From the NCBI RefSeq assembly GCF_026213295.1, contig NC_079418.1, forward strand, positions 3,471,887 through 3,535,886: DNA of 64,000 bases, read 5' to 3'. The DNA comes from Gadus chalcogrammus. Lineage: Eukaryota; Chordata; Actinopteri; Gadiformes; Gadidae. Below, piece by piece: positions 57,667-64,000 of the stretch. Position 1 is the stretch's first letter. Each line of letters opens with the position of its first letter. The notes under the pieces are model-generated. The model made no database searches. It was not told the DNA's origin and was given only the letters and a program-made list of their open reading frames with translations. The translations under genes were made by a program, and so were the position numbers.

Positions 57667-60584
57667 AAGTTTACTTTACGTCACCTCGCTGTGGGGAAAG
57701 GAACCGGAGCTTGTGACGGAGGTGGAGCGCTATCAGTTAGATCTGGTGGGGCTTACCTCCACGCACAGTCTCAGCTCTGGTACCGTACTCCTGGATAAGG
57801 GTTGGACTCTATTCTTCTCCGGAGTTGCCAAGGGCGTGAGGCGCCGGGTGGGTGTGGGGATACTGATAAATCCCCGGCTGAGCGCCGCGGTGTTGGAGTT
57901 TACCCCGGTAGACGAGAGGGTCGCCTCCCTGCGCCTAAGGGTTGTAGGGGGGAAAACTCTGACTGTTGTTTGTGCGTATGCACCAAACAGCAGCTCAGAG
58001 TACTCGGCCTTCTTGGATACCCTGAATGGAGTCCTGTATGGGGCTCCAGTAGGGGACTCCGTAGTTCTGCTGGGTGACTTCAACGCCCACGTGGGCAACG
58101 ATGGAGACACCTGGAGAGGCGTGGTGGGGAAGAACGGCCTCCCTGATCTAAACCCGAGCGGTCGTTTGTTATTGGACTTCTGTGCTAGTCATTGATTATC
58201 CATAACAAACACCATGTTCGAACATAAGGGTGCTCATAAGTGCACCTGGTACCAGAGTACCCTAGGCCGAAGATCAATGATCGATTTTGTGATCGTGTCA
58301 TCTGATCTGAGGCCGCATGTTTTGGACACTCGGGTAAAGAGAGGGGCGGAACTGTCAACCGACCACCACCTGGTTGTGAGTTGGATCAGGGAATGGGGGA
58401 AATTTCCGGATAGACCTGGTAAGCCCAAACGAGTAGTGCGGGTGAACTGGGAATGTCTGGAGGAGGCCCCCGTCCTAGGTATCTTCAACTCACACCTCCG
58501 GCATTCCTGTGGAGGTTGGGGGCATTGAGCCGGAGTGGGCGGTGTTCAAAGCCTCCATTGCTGAAGGTGCGGTGGCTAGCTGTGGCCTCAGGGTCTTAGG
58601 CTCCTCAAGGGGCGGTAACCCTTGGACACCGTGGTGGACACCGGTGGTCAGGGAAGCCGTCCGATTGAAGAAGGAGGCCTTCCGGGATATGATATCCTGG
58701 AGGACTCCTGACTCGGTTGCTGGGTACCGACAGGCCCGAAGGGCTGCAGCTGCTGCCGTGTCGGAGGCTAAGCAGCGGGTTTGGGAGAAGTTCGGAGAGG
58801 CCATGGAGAAGGACTTTCGGTCGGCACCAAAGTGTTTCTGGAAGACTATCCGGCACCTCAGGAGGGGGAAATGGGCAACCATCCAAGCTGTGTACAGTAA
58901 GGATGGGACTCTGTTGACCTCAACTGAGGAGGTCGTCGGACGTTGGAAGGAACACTTTGAGGAACTCCTGAATCCGAATAACACGCCCTCTATGTTGGAG
59001 GCAGAGCTCGAGGTTGATGGTGTTTCGTCGTCAATTTCCCTGGTGGAGGTCACTGAGGTAGTCAAACATCTCCGTAGTGGCAAAGCCCCAGGGATTGATG
59101 AGATCCAGCCAGAAATGCTAAAGGCTCTGGGTGTTGAGGGGCTGTCATGGTTGACACGCCTATTCAACATCGCGTGGGAGTCGGGTACAATGCCAAAGGA
59201 GTGGCAAACCGGGGTGGTGGTTCCCCTGTTCAAAAAGGGGGACCAGAGAGTGTGTGCCAATTACCGGGGTATCACACTTCTCAGCCTCCCTTGTAAAGTC
59301 TACTCCAAGGTGCTGGAAAGGAGGGTTCGGCCGATCGTCGAACCTCAGATTGAAGAGGAACAATGCGGTATTCGCCCCAGACGTGGAACTACGGACCAGC
59401 TCTTCACTCTCGCAAGGATCCTGGAGGGGGCCTGGGAGTATGCCCATCCGGTCTACATGTGTTTTGTGGATCTGGAGAAGGCGTATGACCGGGTATCCCG
59501 GGAGAAACTGTGGGAGGTGCTGCGGGAGTATGGGGTAAGGGGGTCTATCCTCAGGGCCATCCAATCCCTGTACTCCCAAAGCGAGAGCTGTGTTCGCGTC
59601 CTCGGCAGCCAGTCAGTTTCGTTCTCAGTGGGTGCTGGTCTCCGCCAGGGCTGCACCTTGTCACCAATCCTGTTTGTGATATACATGGACAGGATATCGA
59701 GGCGTAGTCGTGGTGGGGAGGGGTTGCAGTTCGGTGGTCTGAGGATCTCGTCACTGCTTTTTGCAGATGATGTGGTCCTCATGGGATCATCGGCCTGTGA
59801 CCTTCAGCACTCACTGGATCGGCTGGCGGCCGAGTGTGAAGCGGCTGGGATGAGGATCAGCACCGCTAAATCTGAGGCCTTGTCTCTTAGCAGGAAACCG
59901 ATGGATTGCTTACTCCGGGTAGGAAATGAGTCCTTAGCACAAGTGAAGGAGTTCAAGTACCTCGGGGTCTTGTTCGCGAGTGAGGGTAATATGGAGCGTG
60001 AGATTGGCCGGAGAATCGGAGCAGCGGGGGCGGGATTGCGTTCGCTTTAGCGCACCGTTGTAACGAAAAGAGAGCTGAGCCGCAAGGCAAAGCTCTCAAT
60101 CTACCGGTCGATCTTCGTTCCTATCCTCACCTATGGTCATGAGGGCTGGGTGATGACCGAAAGGACGAGATCGCGGGTACAAGCGGCCGAGATGAGTTTT
60201 CTCAGAAGGGTGGCTGGCGTCTCCCTTAGGGATAGGGTGAGAAGCTCAGCCATCCGTGAGGAACTCGGATTAGAGCCGCTGCTCCTTTACTTAGAAAGGA
60301 GTCAGCTGAGGTGGTTCGGGCATCTGGTAAGGATGCCCACTGGGCGCCTTTCTTGGGAGGTGTTTCAGGCACGTCCAGTGGGGAGCAGACCTCGGGGGAA
60401 GACCCAGGACTAGGTGGAGAGATTATATTTCAACACTGGCCTGGGAACGCCTCGGGATCCCCCCGTCAGAGCTGGTCAATGTGGCCCAGGAAAGGGAAGT
60501 CTGGGGCCCCCTGCTTGAGCTGCTCCCCCCGCGACCCGACCCCGGATAAGCGGACGAAAATGAGATGAGATGAAGTTTACTTTA
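57667..60584 (+). mobile_element. Rex3-like (RTE clade) LINE, 2.9 kb, with 12-bp duplication
   Basis: The element spans 57679-60572 and is flanked exactly by AAGTTTACTTTA (57667-57678, 60573-60584). It ends in GATAAGCGGACGAAAATGAG followed by GATGA units, the usual Rex3 tail. The 5' end is cut within the endonuclease. It inserted into the intron of the THAP transposase gene. A 300-bp relative is at 14696-14997. Confidence 0.95.
57698..60530 (+). pseudogene. Rex3-like ORF2 (endonuclease + reverse transcriptase)
   Basis: Endonuclease: [32 protein letters not shown], then (past a TGA at 58193) MIDFVIVSSDLRPHV and STDHHLVVSW. A frameshift near 58510 leads into the reverse transcriptase: GKAPGIDEIQPEMLKALGVE, VPLFKKGDQRVCANYRGITL, CFVDLEKAYDRVSREKLWEV, GLRQGCTLSPILFVIYMDRI, SSLLFADDVVLMGSS. 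After a TAG at 60048 the same frame continues (KRELSRKAKLSIYRSIF; LERSQLRWFGHLVRMPTGRL) to 60413. A last shift precedes the C-terminal words. The FADD box is intact. It is close to intact but needs two stops and two shifts reversed, so it is inactive. Confidence 0.93.
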
Positions 60585-60596
60585 TTCCCAATATGA

Positions 60597-61037
60597 AAGA
60601 TGTTACGTATTTTAAGAACATAAGCTGCCACCACAGAACCACTAAGAAGCAGGACCAAACATATAAGCCGTAAATACTATACATAGCCACAAGGGGAGAA
60701 GGACCTTACTGAAGGCTGCAATAGCTGCTCAATCCACAGAAGGCAGCACCTCAGACAAGTGAGGAAGCCGAGGCTAATACGTCACACCGGCTCCGCCCAC
60801 TTCACAAAGGCCGCGTGGATTTGAAAGAAACAGACTACAGAGAGGTTGGACCTCAGAAACTTCCGGCAGGCCAGACTAAGGGTTATGGTTTTTGATCAGC
60901 TGGGAGTCGCTCAGCACGTGTTAGACACGCTTCCCCTCCTTTTGCTCCATAGTTACCATACCGAAATACTTTAACAAATAATGTAAGTTAAAAAGCGATC
61001 CGGATTGGACTACTTTCTTTGAAGAATGCTGCAAAGA
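60597..61037 (+). mobile_element. Solo LTR (433 bp), copy 2
   Basis: The LTR spans 60601-61033, begins TGTTACGTATTTTAAGAACA and ends GAAGAATGCTGCA. AAGA lies on both sides (60597-60600, 61034-61037). It is the same family as 51634-52092, with many substitutions and small indels. It lies just 16 bp after the Rex3 target duplication, in the THAP-gene intron. Confidence 0.88.
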
Positions 61038-61785
61038 TTAATCATTTACCTGCATTAGTATTTATAACTTAATATTTATTTAAGTTATAAATACAGTATT
61101 TAGTATTTATAATTTTATTCAAATCTTCAAGTTCAATATTCATTTCAGATCAATTGTATGGGCTATGATTTTATATTTTATCACCACACACACTCAAGTA
61201 TGCTTAAGTATGATATAAAGCGTAATTGCTTTAGATTGAATTACTGTGTAGGACAAACGACTCGCAAAACAAAATGTCTTGTCCATGTCACACATGGTAT
61301 GTTTCTTATGAGATGTTTGCTGATGTCCAAAGAAGAGTGAGAAAAAAACAACTCCTCAGAGCCATCTTCAATGATAACCCTGTTAAAAAAACAGCTGCCT
61401 ATTGATGGCATTCTTTAAGAAACATTAATCAAGGTCTCTGATTTAACTGCTGTGCATGGCAACTAAAATCACTGAATAGGATACATTACAGAGCCATCTT
61501 CAGACATACCACTTAAATGGACCATGTTGAAGCTCACGGTGAGGGTCATGTCTTCACTGTCCTGGCACGAGTGTAAAGGGGAAATTAAAACAAAACACAT
61601 ATGCAAGAATCTACAATAGGACTGACACCACTTACTACAAATGATAACACACTGACCATGAAGGGTCCGTTTTCCCTCGGTCATCTTCTTTGTGTTGAAG
61701 GTCAGTGAGTGCCCAAATCAAAAGAGAAAAAAACAGTAAACCACTCACAAGTACACCATAGCACTGCTAACAGTCACAGTTAGCA
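61038..61785. other. Intronic spacer
   Basis: AT-rich, with an inverted pair around 61060-61110 (ATAAATACTAAATACTGTAT and TTTATAACTTAATA-like words). No coding sequence recognised. Confidence 0.4.
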
Positions 61786-62720
61786 GTCCCACCATCTGTG
61801 ACCGGCTCCAGGACTTTCTGACTGGCAGGCCCCAATCTGTCAGGATTGGAAATAGGACTTCAGCCAGCATCATCACAAACATTGGCACGCCACAGGGTTG
61901 CGTGCTCAGCCCAATCCTCTACACCCTGTTCACTCATGACTGTGTCGCCTCCCACATAGACAACACCATCCTGAAGTTTGCGAACGACACCGCAGTGATA
62001 GGACGCATCACGGGCGGGGATGAAGCGGCCTACAGGAGGGAGGTGGCCAGTCTGGCGTCATGGTGTGAGGACAATAACCTCACCCTCAACAAGGACAAGA
62101 CCAAAGAGATGATAGTGGACTTGAGGAAGAAAAGGAGTCCTCATCGGCCACTGTTCATCGGGGAGCTTGAAGTAGAGAGGGTGAGCAGCTTCAAGTACCT
62201 CGGCGTCCACATCAGCGACGACCTCACTTGGACACTCAACACCACACAGCTGGTTAAGAAATCCCAACAGCGGCTGTACTTCCTGAGCAGGCTGAGGAAG
62301 TTTGGCATGTCGCCTGAGATCCTCAGAAACTTCTACAGCTGCATTGTTGAGAGCATCTTGACCGGCTGTATCACCGTCTGGTACGGCAGCACTTCCGCTT
62401 TGGACCGCAGACGACTGCAGAGAGGATCCTAAGAACCCCACTGCCCTCTCTGCAGAGCATCTACCACTGCAGAGTCCACAGGAGAGCTGCCAACATACTC
62501 AAGGACCCCACCCACCCCCAGCATGGACTGTTTTTTTGCACCATTCCGTTTTAATTAATTATTTGTTTATTTATTTAAACTTAAATGTATTATTTCTTCT
62601 ATCTATCTTGTAAAAAATCTTGGCATTCAGTCTGTGGAAACAAAGGAAGAATTTCATTGCACAACTGAGAACGTCTCATTTATGCATATGACAATAAACA
62701 CTTTGAATTTAATTTAATTG
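61785..62720 (+). mobile_element. L2-like LINE, 5'-truncated
   Basis: Contains the last third of a reverse transcriptase and a 3' UTR ending GCATATGACAATAAACACTTTGAA, typical of fish L2-type elements. It lies about 50 bp before the exon-2 acceptor of the THAP gene. Confidence 0.85.
61788..62530 (+). pseudogene. L2-like reverse-transcriptase C-terminal part
   Basis: TICDRLQDFLTGRPQSVRIG, then GTPQGCVLSPILYTLFTHDC, then a catalytic box read as KFANDTAVIG, where FADDT is expected (Asp to Asn). Next come LTLNKDKTKEMIVDLRKKRS, VSSFKYLGVHISDDLTW, SQQRLYFLSRLRKFGMSPEI and SILTGCITVWYGS. A frameshift near 62430 is followed by LPSLQSIYHCRVHRRAANIL. The Asp-to-Asn change would abolish catalysis even if the gene were complete. 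Confidence 0.88.
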
Positions 62721-63932
62721 AACACTCAATGGTAATAATTAGTGTTTTTTTTTCATTTTATTTTGCAGACGAGCAGACAGGGAGCCAGACAAAAATTCGA
62801 GGGTGTGTGGCTGCCATTTTCTGAATGGCAAAGAAAACAGCCCATGTCATTTCGAGTGGTCCAAGACAACATCCAGCCATCCAACCCAACCAACTAAACA
62901 GTCCCTTGACCACACATACTGCACGGTGGGAGGACAAGATACTGCAGTGGATCCCAACGGAGGAGCGATGGAGGAGCCAGAGGACGTCGTGCACCAAGAG
63001 TCCTGTCCAGTCAACAGAAAGGATGAAGGAGCCATCTACTCTCCTGCAAGACTCAGTGATGAAGTCATCCGGATGGAGACTGGCCTACCCGATAAGGCCA
63101 TGTTCAGTAGGGTGGTGGGGCTGGTGCAGCGCTTGGAGGGCTCCATCGTCTACGCAGCTGGCTGGAGGGTTGAAGGAATGACGATGGAGTCCCAGGTGTT
63201 CATGGCGCTCATGAAGGTTCGCCAGAACTGCACTCACCTGCACCTGACGTTCTCCTGCAGCACTGCAACAGTAGCAAATGTGGTGAACACTTTCATTCAT
63301 TTGCTGCATAGGCTACTGTTCAACACTATGATGGCAGCTGTGCCCAGTCGCCAAAAGAACAGGGAGAGCATGCCTGCATCCTTTCTGCCCTCTGCCAGCA
63401 ACTGCAGGATTGTTATAGACTGCACAGACATTGAGGTTGCTGCTCCAAAGGAGATGGACAAGGCCTAAATGGTCTATTCGGCCTACAGGGGGATGCACTC
63501 CTTTAAAGTGCTAATTGGTGTCGCCCCTAATGGGGTGATAACATACTGCAGCTCCTTGTTCCCAGGCTCGGTTTCTGACAAGGCCATTACAATGCAGTCA
63601 GGCCTACTTGAGCACCTGGAGGCTGGTGATATGGTCCTGGCAGACAAGGGGTTCTTGATATCTGACATTGTGCAGATGGTGTCTCTGTAAATATCCCTCC
63701 CTTTCTGAATAATGGAAAATTGTGAGGTGAGGTGAGGGCAACCAGGGAAGTGGCACGTAATCCCATCCATGTTGAAAGGGCCAATAATTGCATAAAGGAT
63801 TTTAGAATCCTCCAAATGATCCCCTCCCACCTAAGGAGTTCCGCCAACGTGCTTGTACAGCTGTGCTGCGTGTTGGTCAACCTTCAAAATCCCTTAATTA
63901 AGGAAATCAGCAGCACCCTTTCTGTTAACTAA

Positions 63933-64000
63933 TTGATTAGTAGCATGAAAGGCTCTCAGTGAGCTCGTTTATTTCCTTTGGAGCCAGGTGTGTCACCTGC
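63933..64000. other. End of window
   Basis: Non-coding sequence after the transposase reading frame. The right terminus of the ISL2EU-like element is not reached. Confidence 0.4.

Larger units (their letters stand above)
56596..63932 (+). pseudogene. THAP + HTH + DDE transposase (ISL2EU/PIF-Harbinger type)
   Basis: Exon 1 (56596-56705) reads MPVCFVPECTHSSRYGCSFF, then WLKQI, and ends AG|GTAAAG. Exon 2 begins at 62769 after TTTTGCAG and supplies SRVCGCHFLNGKE. The join is in phase and completes a THAP finger (C-x4-C...C-x2-H). Exon 2 then has an HTH-like part (YSPARLSDEVIRMETGLPDK) and the DDE core: RIVIDCTDIEV (Asp), YRGMHSFKVLIGVAPNGVI, VLADKGFLI (Asp), and, in another frame, HVERANNCIKDFRIL (Glu). 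A TAA at 63466-63468 and a frameshift near 63670-63725 inactivate this copy. The intron is 6.06 kb, mostly later insertions. Confidence 0.88.
56276..64000 (+). mobile_element. ISL2EU/Harbinger-like DNA transposon, left part
   Basis: GAGTGGCGAAGTCAGGCCCC near 56280 looks like a terminal sequence and is followed 300 bp later by a THAP-DDE transposase gene in the same direction. The gene continues past 63.9 kb, and the right end lies outside the window. Its single intron has collected a Rex3-like LINE, a solo LTR and an L2-like LINE. ISL2EU elements, as I recall them, pair a THAP-containing DDE transposase with a YqaJ gene. A second gene, if present, would be beyond 64000. The left boundary is approximate. 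Confidence 0.6.

Noticed and set aside
51634..61033. The two LTRs as the 5' and 3' LTRs of one provirus
   Set aside because: Different flanking 4-bp duplications, substantial divergence, and no internal pol in their orientation; the env fossil between them is on the opposite strand.

Overview
This window looks like transposon-dense, intergenic or intronic DNA from a ray-finned (teleost) fish. I infer this from the mix of families: Rex3-like RTE LINEs, L2-type and L1/Tx1-type LINEs, BEL/Pao and Ty3/Gypsy retrotransposons, a fish-type tRNA-derived SINE, hAT, Harbinger-like and rarer DNA transposons, and very many long (CA)n/(TC)n microsatellites. I recognised no conventional host protein-coding gene, rRNA, genuine tRNA or CRISPR array. 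Every long open frame I could identify belongs to a mobile element. All identifications come from reading motifs and repeats by eye; no database search was run.

Layout. 0-9 kb: microsatellite-rich DNA with a hAT transposase tail and LINE 3' tails. 9.1-9.7 kb: end of a chromodomain Ty3/Gypsy element. 10.5-19.1 kb: a decayed BEL/Pao retrotransposon. Its integrase is split by a 4,543-bp hAT element (8-bp target duplication CACATGAC), and an intron of that hAT gene carries a Rex3 fragment, so three layers are nested. 19-25 kb: SINE copies, CA tracts and a second Gypsy remnant. 25.3-29.9 kb: an L1-type LINE interrupted by a 503-bp Harbinger-like MITE and a 1,204-bp non-autonomous hAT; both insertions keep clean target duplications. 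30.6-36.2 kb: an apparently full-length Tx1-group LINE lying exactly between TC-rich tracts, as expected for a microsatellite-targeting family.

37.7-54.8 kb is the most unusual block. A 17-kb segment is bounded by CTTTAAAC repeats and short imperfect inverted ends. It carries a SWIM + YqaJ-exonuclease gene (+) converging on a transposase-like gene with an RNase H-fold look (-). The SWIM-YqaJ exon is itself interrupted by a 7,316-bp DNA transposon with ~280-bp near-identical inverted repeats and a 6-bp duplication (CTCTAC). That inner transposon holds two convergent six-exon genes: a DDE integrase and a coiled-coil/RING protein. Every exon joins in phase with GT-AG sites and no stop, so it is the best candidate here for an intact, recently active and possibly little-described (IS3EU-like) transposon. 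A solo LTR splits the transposase-like gene.

55-64 kb: a retroviral env remnant (-), then a THAP + DDE (ISL2EU/Harbinger-like) transposase gene. Its two exons (56.6 and 62.8 kb) are separated by an intron filled with a nearly complete Rex3 LINE (12-bp duplication), a second solo LTR and an L2-type LINE. That element runs off the right edge.
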